Program-made: the position numbers and the translations under genes
Assembly: GCA_002914805.1 (NCBI GenBank)
Contig: JXTB01000242.1
Coordinates: 469,462 to 533,461 of the forward strand
Source of the DNA: Parasponia andersonii
Lineage: Eukaryota > Streptophyta > Magnoliopsida > Rosales > Cannabaceae
Direction: 5' to 3'
DNA length: 64,000 nt
The notes under the pieces: generated by a model
What the model was told of the DNA's origin: nothing
Databases searched by the model: none
Seen by the model: the letters and a program-made list of their open reading frames with translations, nothing else
Part shown: in pieces, positions 12,848-23,734 of the stretch
How positions within the stretch are numbered: the first letter of the stretch is position 1
How the letters are laid out: every line of letters starts with the position of its first letter

Positions 12848-13010
12848 TCATGGCAGTTTTCGGATACCATGAAACTCGGGGGGCAGTAGAATCAGAATTT
12901 TTCTCCTACTTGTTTCTGTTTATCTTTTTATAGTTTTATGGCAGTTTTCGGACACCATAAAACTCAGGGGGCAGTGGGATCAGAATGTTATCTCCTACTT
13001 GTTTCCTAAG
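12848..13010 (+). repeat. Tandem duplication with purine-rich GGGGGGCAGT block
   Basis: Two copies of a roughly 90 bp unit, each containing ATGGCAGTTTTCGGA, then AAACTC(G/A)GGGGGCAGT and a TCTCCTACTTGTTTC tail. A G-run followed by CAGT is common downstream of the coding part of Tat-type elements. The function is unknown. Confidence 0.75.
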
Positions 13011-13527
13011 GGACTATGCAAACGTCCATTTAGAGGAGACAGGGTTTCAGATTGTCGAAGTATCTAAATCTCAGATCGTCGAAGTATCTGAAACTCCTTA
13101 AAATCCTAGGATTTTCTCCTCGCTTCATGCCTCAGCATGTCGTATTACGCAATTTCCCTCCTCGAACAGAAAAGTAACTAAGCAAAACGTTCGTTGTTCG
13201 AAGTGATATATTGCTATGTTTTATTTTGACATGGAACTTTTGAAATACAGTTAGAGTTTGCATCACTCGTATTAACTGTTTTCTTAAGCGACCTAACCTA
13301 TCCTAACGCTTAAAACTCGTTTTAAGTTAGTCAGATTTAAATCGCTAAAAGCGTAGTGATCGATCACTTGTGATTGACTACTTAGTTAAAATTACTGTTG
13401 TTTCTTTTCATTATTTTGCAAGAGCATATAAGGAAAAATGATATTTATTAAAAAAAAAAAAGAAGTCGTCCATACAGAAAGGGGACAAAACCCACATTGT
13501 TTAAAAAAACAAACAAAAAAAAACAGT

Positions 13528-15701
13528 TCATGTGGAAGGGCTCGCGCCGTCATCCCCAGCTTTGGTCGTATCCTCTTTCCAGCTCTGCACAAGTTCGACC
13601 ACATCCTCGCCAAGGATGGAAAAGTCAAAATCCGGATGCTCACAGAAAATGTTGAAGATAATAGTCGACGAGGCGATATCACTAGCTTTATCTTCGAGTT
13701 CTTTGACCTCAGTCGCTTTGAACTCCTCGATAGCTTTGTGAACCGCCTCGGTGGTCGCTTCTCTCATACGGTCCGGATACTCAGAAACGACCTTCTCGAG
13801 CTCTTTGACTTTCTCCTCGAGATTTTCCTTGGCGAGTTTCTCCTTGGTTAGGTCCTCGAGCATCTGCTGCTTCTCTGAGTGGAAGGTCGTTCTCTCCTCC
13901 TCCCGAGCCTTTTCCGAGTTCTCGAACGCTTGAGTTATCTCATCAACTTTCTCAGCTTTCTCTAAGCATTCGAGAACTGGATCGTGCATCAGGACAGCAG
14001 CAGCCGCAGTCTAAAAAATATATATATATGTAAATCTCCAAGTTAACATCAAAAGAGTATTCATGAAGAGAAGATTGAGAAGCTTACATTCGCCAGCATC
14101 CTCATCGCAGATCCGAAAGCGACCTTGGCAGAACGTCGCTTCATTCGCTCCCAACCTTCTTCAGATGTGAAGCGGTCGATAAAGGCTGCGCTCATACCAG
14201 CCTTCTCTGGTAATTGGTTAAGGAGTGCGAAGAGCTCGTCGCCTTTATCTGCCAAGTTCGGTTCCGAAGAAGTGGCAGCCTCGGTAGGGGGTTCGGGAGT
14301 TCTCGCTAGCTGAGATGGTTGTGGAGGGGGCGAGCTCGCTGGGACGTCCTCGAAGGTGACTTTTCTCTTCTTCGAGCAGTCGACCTTTTCCTTCCCTTTT
14401 GATGGCAGGGTACTCTCGGGTGTCTTGGTTTTCGCCATGGACCCGAGAGTTGAAGGAGGTGCTCGCAGACCGCTACCAATGACCATCTCTGTACAGAATA
14501 TGTTAGTGAGCGAGGAAACATAATATAAAGGTAATTAGAATGAGCGTGTGATTACCTTCTTCTTGTGGAGCTGGTGGTGACACAGTCTCTGGAGACGAAG
14601 GCTCTGAGCGTAGAGGTGTAGCCGGTGCCTTTCGTTTTCTAATCCTGGAAGACGAGGCACCTAAGTCCGTCCTTTTCCTTGGCTTCTTCTTCGAGCTCGA
14701 TGGCCTGGAAGAGAGAACTGGGGGGTTTGGGAACGCGGCACCCTTCGGAATCAGACCGCAAGCGACCAGGTTATTCGTAGTGCCTAGTACCTTCCAATTA
14801 AATTCTTCAACTGGAAGGTCGTTGATCTTATATACTCTTGCGAGCTGATCCCTAGAGAGTCTGGGTCGATCTCTATTATCTGCGATGACATTGGAATGCG
14901 ATCAATATAAGAATAAATATAGAGACAAGGCAATAAATTGGAAGACTACCTACCGGGATTTTGAAAGAAGCCGTTAGCTGCATAGTCAAAATGGAAAAAT
15001 TGATTTTTCCATTTTCCCATGTTGTTGCGAACCCCGTAGATCGTTTTTATTGCTTGATTCGACCATTTGCTCGCATAGAAGAAGCTGAGATCTGACGGAT
15101 TTGACTTTACTTGGTAGAACCAAGCAAATTCTTCAGGTGAAGGGGTTTCTAAACCTAGTTTATGGTACAGTATATATAATCCTACCATATATCTATAGGT
15201 ATTAGGGGTCAATTGAAAAGGTACGACCCCATAGTAATCAATGATTGATTTTATATACGGATGGAGTGGGAGATGCACGCCACACTTGAGGACTGCCTCA
15301 GAAAAGGAAGCGAGTCCGTGTGGGGGAGTGTGTGGTCGGTTAAATTCCATTGGTAGACGAAGGGGGATGGCGATCTTGTAGCTGCTCGCAATTTTTCTGA
15401 GTTTGTTCGACGTGCAGCTCGTCCGAACATTGGTACATGACCAGTTCCCTTCTATGTATTGGTAGCCAGATGAAAATGCAGAGGCATCCCTTATGTGTCT
15501 GGGCCATTGATCCTGGGGAAGATCGCCTATTCGAGGACTACTCTGTCTTGCCCTTGTTATTTCTATCTCGGGTTCCGGCTCGAGATAATCTTCAAGATTA
15601 ATGGAGCTAACACTCGAGTTAGATTCTCCAGAAAAAGCATTTCCTTCCCTAAATTCCTCACTACTAGACATCTGAAAAGAAATACGCAGGGATTCAGACA
15701 T
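13528..15701 (-). CDS. Antisense spliced ORF in Tat element, PF04195 'putative gypsy type' family
   Basis: This gene lies inside the Tat/Retand-like element on the opposite strand. Four open stretches on the minus strand are joined by consensus GT-AG introns that keep the frame: exon 1 15701-14946, exon 2 about 14880-14557, exon 3 about 14488-14088, exon 4 about 14012-13528. The introns are about 65-75 bp. Exon 1 has an acidic Ser/Glu-rich start, then a domain with LHPYIKSIIDYYGVVPFQL and FYASKWSNQ motifs, the kind annotated in plants as Transposase_28 (PF04195). Exons 2 and 3 code for a Lys/Arg- and Ser/Pro-rich linker, and exon 4 for a Glu/Lys-rich probable coiled coil ending GDDGASPST. Retand-type elements are known to carry an extra antisense ORF here. 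Function is unknown. The total is roughly 650 codons and it looks whole; expression is not shown by sequence alone. Confidence 0.75.
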
Positions 15702-16576
15702 CGAGGATTTTCACTATGCTAGCACTTTGGGTATTCATCCTAAGATTGTACTAAGCAAGCAAGCTCATTCCTAAATGGTCTACAGATTCGTAAAAATGTT
15801 CGAGCAGTTCATCAGTAAATGTTCGAGTAGTTCATTGGGAATAAAATAGGGTATCAGACCCTAGAAATTCTCTTCATAGGTTCATTTCTGATTGTTATCT
15901 AGTAATTCTACCCTACGGACTGAAAAAGGGGGAGTGTAAAAGAAAAAATTCTCTCATTTCACTTCGGTGAAATGAGTATTTATTCCTAAAGATTGAAATA
16001 ATTTTCAAGAATAGAAGAAATAAGAGAAGAAATAAACTGACCTTTCTTCAGAAGCGGAAGATTTGAGACGATTTGAACTTCGTCGGAGAATAAGCTGTGA
16101 TTTGTGCGAGCTGAGAGATGAAACGGCGTTAGGGTTCTTTGGAGTTTTGATGTTTTCTGAGATAGAAACAGTAAATGAAACAGGACAGGTTGGTTTCTGA
16201 TATTTATAATCCAGGTACCGTTAAATCACACCCGTAGATCAGGGAGTTTGAATTTTAAATCTGAAAGCTGAAGATTGCGCGGGATTTGATTCTATCCGAA
16301 AAGTCAGAATTGTTTAAAATTTGAAAAGATTTGGTTTTAAAGGAGTGACGGTTGATATCATTAGACTTTCTCGAATTCCGTTCTTTCTTAGAAAAGGCTA
16401 CACGTGTTCCGTTCTGACAGACTAGAGATACGCGTGATCTTGAGAGATGGGATTTGAAATATAGCGGATCTTCGACTATTCAGACCTCAAGTTTAGGTTA
16501 TGACATCACATTTTTAAGGTCGCACAGTAATTAGAAGTTCCATTTCGTCCTAAAGAACTAGTGGAGCTGGGGCAAT

Positions 16577-17120
16577 TGTTGTGCGGTCTAAAATCCTAAG
16601 GTCGCATAAGGGTTAAGTTCGACCTCCTCCATGATGGTTATGTGCGACCTCTTCCACAGGTTATATGCGACTTTCTCCGTGTAGTCTCTTTTGCAAAAGT
16701 ATGTGCGACCTTCTCTGTATAGGTGGTGGGCGACCTCTTCCGAAAGAAAAGGGAAACAAGTATATGCTATGTCAAATAGGAAACCTACCAGGAAAGGGAA
16801 ACATAAGTCTCCTATTTATGATCAACTAGTTATCCGTTTTAAGTGGTTATCCAATTATGTTGTTACTTAATTTACGTTACCCAATTGTATAGTTACCCGT
16901 TTATACAATTAGGATCCTAGGGACATAGGGTTACCTTTACCTATATAAAGGGGACTCAATGTTCCGAAGATAATTAAGTTTTGAGTATTCCAATTGCTCT
17001 TCAGTTTTTCCAATTTCCAGACGAGACATTGTAACCTTGAGTGTTCGTAATTCTTCATAAAATAGTGGAAAAACAGTGGACGTAGGCTCATCTTTTTCGG
17101 GGCTGAACCACTATAAAATC
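16577..17120 (+). repeat. 3' LTR of the Tat/Retand-like element, cut by gap
   Basis: It starts TGTTGTGCGGTCTAAAATCC directly after a purine-rich tract and matches the 5' LTR along its visible 544 bp. The last ~100 bp and the right target duplication fall in the run of N. Confidence 0.9.
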
Positions 17121-17554
17121 NNNNNNNNNNNNNNNNNNNNNNNNNNNNNNNNNNNNNNNNNNNNNNNNNNNNNNNNNNNNNNNNNNNNNNNNNNNNNNNN
17201 NNNNNNNNNNNNNNNNNNNNNNNNNNNNNNNNNNNNNNNNNNNNNNNNNNNNNNNNNNNNNNNNNNNNNNNNNNNNNNNNNNNNNNNNNNNNNNNNNNNN
17301 NNNNNNNNNNNNNNNNNNNNNNNNNNNNNNNNNNNNNNNNNNNNNNNNNNNNNNNNNNNNNNNNNNNNNNNNNNNNNNNNNNNNNNNNNNNNNNNNNNNN
17401 NNNNNNNNNNNNNNNNNNNNNNNNNNNNNNNNNNNNNNNNNNNNNNNNNNNNNNNNNNNNNNNNNNNNNNNNNNNNNNNNNNNNNNNNNNNNNNNNNNNN
17501 NNNNNNNNNNNNNNNNNNNNNNNNNNNNNNNNNNNNNNNNNNNNNNNNNNNNNN
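17121..17554. other. Assembly gap (434 N)
   Basis: An unbroken run of N. The DNA to its right is AT-rich and unrelated to the LTR, so the element should end inside the gap. Gap length may be an estimate. Confidence 0.99.
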
Positions 17555-19035
17555 ATTTTAGTCAATTATAATTTAAATATATTAATAATTTTTTAAAAAA
17601 ATTTATATGAAAATAAACTCAATTAAATATTTAACATTTTTATCTTTAAGTAAGAATATTTTAATTATTATGATTTATTCTTTAAAAAATAGTGCAAATT
17701 ACAGCATAATCTAAAAATTAAAATTAGTCTCTATAACTTTGTCAAAAATTATTCTAATATTTAAATTTTTACCAAAACACTCTTTTACTTGCAAATTATT
17801 TTAACTTGCTAAAAAACTAAACCAAATTCGGCTTAGTCAAACTGATTGGACACAAACCACGCATATCGCACGCCACGTATATGCTTGAAGCCGATAACGA
17901 ATACATAGCCCAATATTTTAAAAGAAAAAAAAAACATTTCGTAAAAATTATCAATGATTATTTTTTATTTTTTGATAAACAATGATTATTTTTTATTTGT
18001 TTACCTTTGTCTAATTGTGATAAATGATTAACAATATTGACAAATTCTTTCACGTGACAATATGAGAATCATACGGAACTAATCAAAGTCTGCTATCTCT
18101 ACTTGATTTAATTAGTTAATTGAACTTTATTCTAATAAAAAAATTACTTAATTGAACCAACATTTTTAATGCAAGGTATGATTTCGTAAAGAAATATACC
18201 ACAACGATTAAGCAACACTGAATTAGGCTGAAAATATCTTCTCTTTTGATCGTTCAAACAGTGTTAGAAGTTTCATCGCCGAACTATATATCAAGAACTT
18301 GAATATAATTCGAGTACAAGAAAATAAATACAATTATACGCTGAATTAAGTCCAATTAAGTTACGCTCTCCAACATCAGCAAAATTAGTTATTGCAACAT
18401 TAGTTTTATCTAAATAGACTATATTCGAAAAATGAATGGCTCCACGAAGGATTAGTGACTCAAATTATGTGCACTTTACACGTTGGGACTCTTGAAAAAA
18501 AAAAACAAAAAATACTCATGAGGCTGTTGCTTTCACTGTGAAGTTATGTAAAAAAAAGTATTTCACAGGGTGTCTACGGTTTTGTTTTTTGGGCATTATC
18601 AAGAATATTAACCCAAAAAAGCAAAAAGAACAATATCAAGAATCGAAATATCTCAAAAAATGGTCAAAAATATCCGCATACCCTAAAACTCAAACGTAAT
18701 CAATCCATCTCATCTGAAATTCTGATCAACAATGAACAAACTTTGCTCCTTTCCAAATGACGATATATTTCCCGAAATTCAGAGAATCATAATTTTTAAA
18801 AGAGAGAAAAAAAAGAGCAATTAATAAAATATTCGAAAAGAAAACTACGAATCTGGATCGTATTATTACCTATTAGGCCGTTGCCAGATCACAAAACCTC
18901 GAAATAGTCGAACCTCCAGAAAAAAAAAAAAAAAGGTCTCCTTGTGCAGAAAATACATGCCAGAGAGTAGTAGNCCAACCAAACACCACCCGTTCCCTAC
19001 AACACAACTTGTCCTCTTCCGGGCACGAAACCCTA
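17555..19035. other. AT-rich spacer upstream of the PP2C promoter region
   Basis: No gene is recognised. It is low-complexity AT-rich DNA with several A-runs and one undetermined base at 18974. GC content rises from about 18.9 kb towards the PP2C gene. Confidence 0.5.
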
Positions 19036-19043
19036 CATCCCGC

Positions 19044-20147
19044 CACGTGTCGATCGATCACACGCTGGCCCCTAAATCTCAGCGTGTCTGGTTCTTCTGG
19101 CCCCCAAAAATGTTTTTTTTTTTTAGCTTTGCCCTCTGGGTTTCGGTATAGCCTAACCAACATTTGAATTGAAGTAGCTTTTGTTCCAGTGGGACGGACC
19201 GGAGGGATGAGATGAGATGGCCTAACTTAACCACACATTCCCGAAAGGGGTAAAAGAGTAACCTAACCATGGTTTGAGGTGGGTTTGATGTCGTGGTCAC
19301 GTGGCATGACTTTGGCTCCTGTCGACATCACGCTCCAGTTTTTGGTACGATTGCATGCCAGCAAGATTTTACACGTGGATGCCTTCCTACGGGCTTTGAG
19401 TTATTCGCCGGTGGTCCCCACACCCACCCTACCGCCGCTTGTCACTCTCCACGTTGTCCTCTCATTTCTCGCCACGTGTAAAGAATCCGCATGTCTGTAC
19501 CTAGTTTTTCATAGCTAAAATCAATGCCCTCGACTACTAGTTGTTAACTAACATCTCAACTTTTTTTTCTTTCTGGTAAGAAAAAGGAAATATTTACGAA
19601 CGCATAATAAACTGTGATATACTATAAACCAAGCTTAAATGCGTAATTTTATATTGTACGTTTCATTTTACGTGGTATTAATTTTAGATTTATTATAAGC
19701 TTGAAACGTGTTAAAGATCGAGTTGAAAAGGTTGGGGAGGGAGAAGGCGAGAGAGTAGAAGGACCCTTTAGATATTCTATAGGCGTGAACGAAGTAGACA
19801 CTTGCGCCCACACGTCTCAATCAGAAAACTGATACGTTGTGGCATTTGATTGGACCACACCGCCGAGAAGGAATAAAGTTGGAATTTTTTTCCACATTAA
19901 TAGTACTTTTTTAAAAAAAAAAATCGTGATTCTATCTATATACGGGGACGAGGACACGTGGCTGAACTGACTCTAGAGCCCAAGAAAAATGTTTTTTTTT
20001 AATAGAAAAAAGGAAATTAAATTTAAACTCGAAACGACTGCCCAAAGGACCACATGCGTGTCTGGAATGGAAGTTTAATCTTTCTGGTGTTGTTGACATC
20101 TGATTGGACCACGTACATCGGTGACCCGTAGCAGGAGATACACGTGT
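19044..20147 (+). promoter_or_regulatory. Cluster of ABRE/G-box (CACGTG) sites upstream of PP2C
   Basis: Six CACGTG cores lie 0.4-1.5 kb upstream of the PP2C start codon: CACGTGTC at 19044-19051, CACGTGGC at 19298-19305, ACACGTGG at 19371-19378, CCACGTGT at 19472-19479, ACACGTGGC at 19954-19962, and ACACGTGT at 20140-20147. CACGTG(G/T)C is the core bound by ABF/AREB bZIP factors in ABA-responsive promoters, and repeated copies are usually needed for response. HAI/AHG3-type PP2C genes are strongly ABA- and drought-induced in Arabidopsis, so the cluster fits feedback induction of this negative regulator. Binding itself is inferred. Confidence 0.7.
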
Positions 20148-20340
20148 TTGATCAAAATGGGAAATTAAAGCTTGATCAACGGTGGGGATGCGTTGGTTTA
20201 GGCAGAAGAGCACTTGGTGACGCACTATAGTACCTGTCTGTCTGCCCGTGCCGAGAACGGGTAGCTGTTAGCAACCGAAGCCAAAAAGAGGGAGTAGGGC
20301 CAGTGGAGAAAAAATAAAAAGGTATCCGGGGAGGAAGCCC

Positions 20341-20380
20341 TTTAAAAACTTCCCTCATGGGCGCGCGAGCGTACTCTCAC
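20341..20380 (+). promoter_or_regulatory. Possible TATA-like box and start site of PP2C
   Basis: TTTAAAAACT at 20341-20350 is followed about 38 bp later by a pyrimidine-rich CTCTCAC (start near 20379), a common plant initiator form. This would give a leader of about 180 nt. A weak call made from sequence alone. Confidence 0.35.
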
Positions 20381-20457
20381 AAAAAAAATTTGGCTTCGGG
20401 AAGAAAAAATAAAAATAAAAATAAAAAAATAAATCAGCACCAAGAATTGGGTTTCAA

Positions 20458-20556
20458 ATGAGTTTTCTATTACATGAACTGAGTAATTTTGAAACGAAGG
20501 TTTGGAGGACGACGACAAAGAAACTTTCTACGGAAAACTTTTGGGGGTGTTTCTAG
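20458..20556 (+). promoter_or_regulatory. Upstream ORF (32 codons) in PP2C leader
   Basis: An ATG at 20458 opens a 32-codon frame (begins MSFLLHEL, ends NFWGCF) whose TAG stop ends at 20556, four bases before the PP2C ATG at 20561. A second, minimal uORF (ATG AAC TGA) sits inside it at 20474-20482. If the leader starts upstream of 20458, both would lie in the mRNA and could limit translation of the phosphatase. The frames are seen; the effect is inferred. Confidence 0.5.
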
Positions 20557-20560
20557 AGTA

Positions 20561-22394
20561 ATGGCGGAGATATGTTGTGGGCTAGCGAGCGGCGAGGCCT
20601 CGGCGCCTGGGGAGTCGAGCTCGCGAGCTGCCAGGAGGCGGAGAATGGAGATTAGAAGGTTTAAGTTCGTGACTGGAGTGGCGCCACCGCCGCCGCCGCC
20701 GCAGGATACGGCGTCGGAGAGGGGGCTAAAGCGTCCGAAAGGGAAGACCCGGGACTGCGTCAACGCGGTGGAGAATTGCGTTTCGTCGTCGGAGGAGGAG
20801 AGTCAGTACTCATCATCAACAACAACTACGACGATGACAACGAAAGTAGTCGAGTGTGGGACATTCTTGAGGAGGAATAGTAGTGGTAGTACGGAGGATC
20901 AGATCTCAACCTCGTTGATGCGCTCTTCTTCGTCGGCCCCGGCTGTTCCAGAAGCCTCCACTGAGCTTCCCAAGTTTGGCTTCGCCTCCGTCTGTGGAAG
21001 GCGAAGAGATATGGAGGACGCTTTGGCTATTTACCCATATTTCTTAGAGAACGCCCCCGAATTGCATCATTACTTCGGCGTTTACGACGGCCACGGTTGC
21101 TCTCATGTGCGACGACGCAATTTCTTTCATTTTTTAAAATATTAGATCTTTTTTTAACCGTTAGGGTATGAAATAATGACGGGTTCTTTCTTTGTTCTCT
21201 GATCAGGTGGCGACTAAGTGCCGAGAGCGACTGCATGAGCTGGTGAAAGAAGAGGTGGAGAGCAAGGAGGAGTGGAAGACCGCAATGGAGCGAAGCTTCA
21301 TTCGCATGGACGCGGAGGTGATCGCCTGGAACGACGATGGATTGGGATCCAATTGCAGGTGCGAGCTGCAGACGCCCGAATGCGACGCCGTGGGATCGAC
21401 GGCGGTCGTTGCCGTCGTCACGACGGAGAAGATCGTCGTCGCTAACTGCGGCGATTCCAGAGCCGTGCTCTGTCGTAATGGCAAGCCTGTGCCTCTCTCT
21501 TTTGATCACAAGGTTAGCTTATCTTAAAAACTTTGCTCAAGAATTTTATGTTTGTTTTTTTCTTTATTTCTTTTTCTTTCGGTTTCTCGGGAAACAAACG
21601 GTAGGAATAGGAAAAGGAAAAAGGTAAAAGGAAAAGGGAAAACGCGTATAATGAAAACATGGTAGAGCATTGTGTTTAATGTGGGAGTCCATTTTGTTAT
21701 TACGCACCTTCAAGTATAGCTGTTGGATCCGTGTTGAGATTAGTTGATTTTACTTGAGTTTAGTTCTTACATTGTTGATTGCCATAAAGACGACGGCGTT
21801 TTGAGATTGTTTTCTCTTGGATTTCTTTAATTTTTCTCGTGTCACAGCCGGATCGCCCAGACGAGCTCAATCGGATCCAGGCAGCGGGCGGTCGGGTCAT
21901 CTACTGGGACGGCCCACGGGTTCTCGGAGTCCTTGCCATGTCAAGAGCCATAGGTAAAATAAACACATTTTATTAACCTACGCAGTCGGCGCAATTTAGC
22001 AAATGCGGATGTTACCTAACGCCTTGGGCTAATAATATCTATAACAGGCGATAACTATCTAAAACCCTACGTGAGCTGCGAGCCGGAGGTGACGATCGCG
22101 AATCGGACGGCGGGCGACGACTGCCTGATCCTGGCGAGCGACGGGCTCTGGGACGTGGTGTCGAACGAGACGGCCTGCGGCGTGACCAGGATGTGCTTAC
22201 GTGGCAAGGGAGGGTTTCCGGCAACCAGCTCGCCTCCGTTGCCAGAGAACGAAGTTTTGGGCGGCGGCGGCAGCGCTACGATGTCCGATAAGGCGTGCTC
22301 GGACGCGGCGATGTTACTGACGAAGCTGGCCCTGGCTAGGCACAGCACCGACAACGTGAGCGTGATTGTGGTTGATCTCAGAAGGGACACATAA
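20561..22394 (+). CDS. PP2C: Clade A protein phosphatase 2C (HAI/AHG3 type, ABA co-receptor)
   Basis: A Mg/Mn-dependent Ser/Thr phosphatase that dephosphorylates SnRK2 kinases and is blocked by ABA-bound PYR/PYL receptors. Exons are 20561-21106, 21207-21512, 21848-21953 and 22048-22394, all with GT-AG introns in frame, giving 434 aa. The start at 20561 is the first in-frame ATG and gives MAEICCG, the usual N-terminus of this group. A basic [12 protein letters not shown] segment is near residues 25-40, followed by a Ser/Thr-rich variable region and the catalytic domain from about residue 137. Metal-binding motifs visible: YDGHG (D176), SDGLWD (D351) and TDNVSV (D421). [14 protein letters not shown] and AMSRAIGD are intact. 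W304 in VIYWDG is the lock tryptophan that inserts into the PYL receptor pocket. It looks fully functional. HAI versus AHG3 assignment is from remembered sequence similarity, closest to the HAI branch. Confidence 0.95.
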
Positions 22395-22690
22395 CCCTCC
22401 ATTTGATGTGACTTTGTCATTTTATGAATTTTATTTAATTTTTTGGTTTTTTTTGTTTGTTTCGGCCGGGTTTGGGCTGGTTCGCATTGGGTTTTGGGCG
22501 AAAAACGGAGCCGTGGTTTTTTTTTTTTCCTTTTTTTTTTTCTGGGACGGGGAAGAAGGGCTTGACAGAGATTTACACTGACGGAGCCCAGCTTGATTCA
22601 CTGGTTTTTAGTTTTCGAATGAAATCATCTCGCCCTGTCAAGTATAAGAACTATATAATGTGGTCATTGCAGTATATAGCCAAGTAAATA
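22395..22690 (+). other. Probable 3' UTR of PP2C
   Basis: T-rich, higher-GC DNA continuous with the last exon, with an AATGAAAT polyadenylation-like element at about 22618. Beyond it the sequence becomes AT-rich spacer. The end is not defined. Confidence 0.4.
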
Positions 22691-23469
22691 GAGTATATTT
22701 ACTGCTATTATCTTCTTATCTTTTTGGCTGTTTGTATTTTTCAATTATTATTATTTTAGTTTGAGCGAATGCCGGTTTTGTGATTTTGAAATTTTGATCG
22801 ACTTTGGGGCAAGTATTGGATCTTTAGCGATGAATTCTTGTTTTTTTTTTAAGGTTGGACATAATTAATAATTATCAATTATTATAAATTTTTTAAAAAA
22901 TAATATACATATTTTATTAGGTTTGAACTCTTAATCTCTAAATTCTGATGCTAATGTTGTTTTGTTTAGGACTAATTTCCGTTAAAAAAAAATAAATATT
23001 TGTGATAAATAGATTATTGATATAATAATTGTATAATTTATGATTCATTTCTAATAAGGTGATTTAACGCGTGTATAGTTCAGATAATATTACTATATTC
23101 AACCCTAATTTTTAATAAACTGAATGTAGAATAATCTCTTCTACTTTAAATCTGATCTTAAATCATTTAAAATAGTAAGAAAATAATACTTGAGAAAATT
23201 TTATCTTTCATTTACGCAAACAATATTTGCAGGAGTCCCAAAGCTAGCTCCCATTTGAACCTAGCCGACTGGGCCATAGAACTGGAGCTTGCAAGAAGCT
23301 AACATCACACAAAACAGAAACATTTGTCGAAATAAAACGTCCAAGGACTCTGAACAGATATATTATCGGGGTCCTACGTACTTAATAGTACAAATTCTTG
23401 CTCGATTTTAGTTAGTTAATGTTTCCTTTCTTAGATATCAACATTTGTATATCCACATGTGTATACTTA

Positions 23470-23690
23470 TTGGTTCGGCACTGATATATTTTTTTAACGG
23501 TTATATTTTTTTAACGGTTAGATCATTATTAAATAATAATTTAATAATTATAATAAAATATATAAAAAGACGTATATCATTAATGATATTTTTTTTTTAT
23601 TTTGTAATATAAAAATTTGTACAAAAAAAATTTTCATGGACCAAAATAATAACTTATGTACCGATAAAAAAAAATACCTAATGGAGGTGC
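23470..23690. repeat. MITE-like element, TA-flanked family, diverged copy
   Basis: Begins near TCGGCACTGATATATTTTTTTAAC and ends AAAAAATACCTAATGGAGGTGCCC, matching the inverted ends of the family. The inner landmarks (a TTAGATCATTATTAAA block, ACGTATATCATTAATG, TTTTCATGGACCAAA) match the better copies in order. Non-coding. Confidence 0.5.
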
Positions 23691-23734
23691 CCTTATTTAT
23701 ATGTACATATATAAATATTTCAGAATATTTTTTG

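Larger units (their letters stand above)
8909..17217 (+). mobile_element. Ty3/Gypsy Tat/Retand-like LTR retrotransposon with antisense gene
   Basis: Parts in order: 5' LTR 8909-9549, primer site from 9552, gag about 9611-11300, aspartic protease about 11329-12195, a non-coding stretch with minisatellite and duplicated purine-rich blocks (12196-13400), an antisense multi-exon gene (15701-13528), a purine-rich tract ending GTGGAGCTGGGGCAA just before the 3' LTR, and the 3' LTR from 16577. No reverse transcriptase, RNase H or integrase part was recognised, so the copy looks non-autonomous. The right end is hidden by the assembly gap and is estimated from LTR length. Visible LTR parts differ by roughly 3 percent. 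With assumed rates of 0.7-1.3e-8 per site per year this suggests about 1-2 million years. The gag region carries a few breaks. Tat lineage is inferred from gag similarity to the 1-4570 element, the protease type and the antisense PF04195-type gene. Confidence 0.85.

Noticed and set aside
13438-13933. Plus-strand open frames over 13.4-14.3 kb
   Set aside because: They mirror the minus-strand antisense gene, whose codon pattern, splice sites and coiled-coil composition are far more convincing.
16909-17565. Long open frames on both strands across 16.9-17.6 kb
   Set aside because: They exist only because the run of N has no stop codons; the readable ends are LTR sequence.
20489-20560. In-frame N-terminal extension of the PP2C upstream of 20561
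   Set aside because: It contains no ATG (it would need a TTG start), and the family's N-terminus is MAEICC at 20561.
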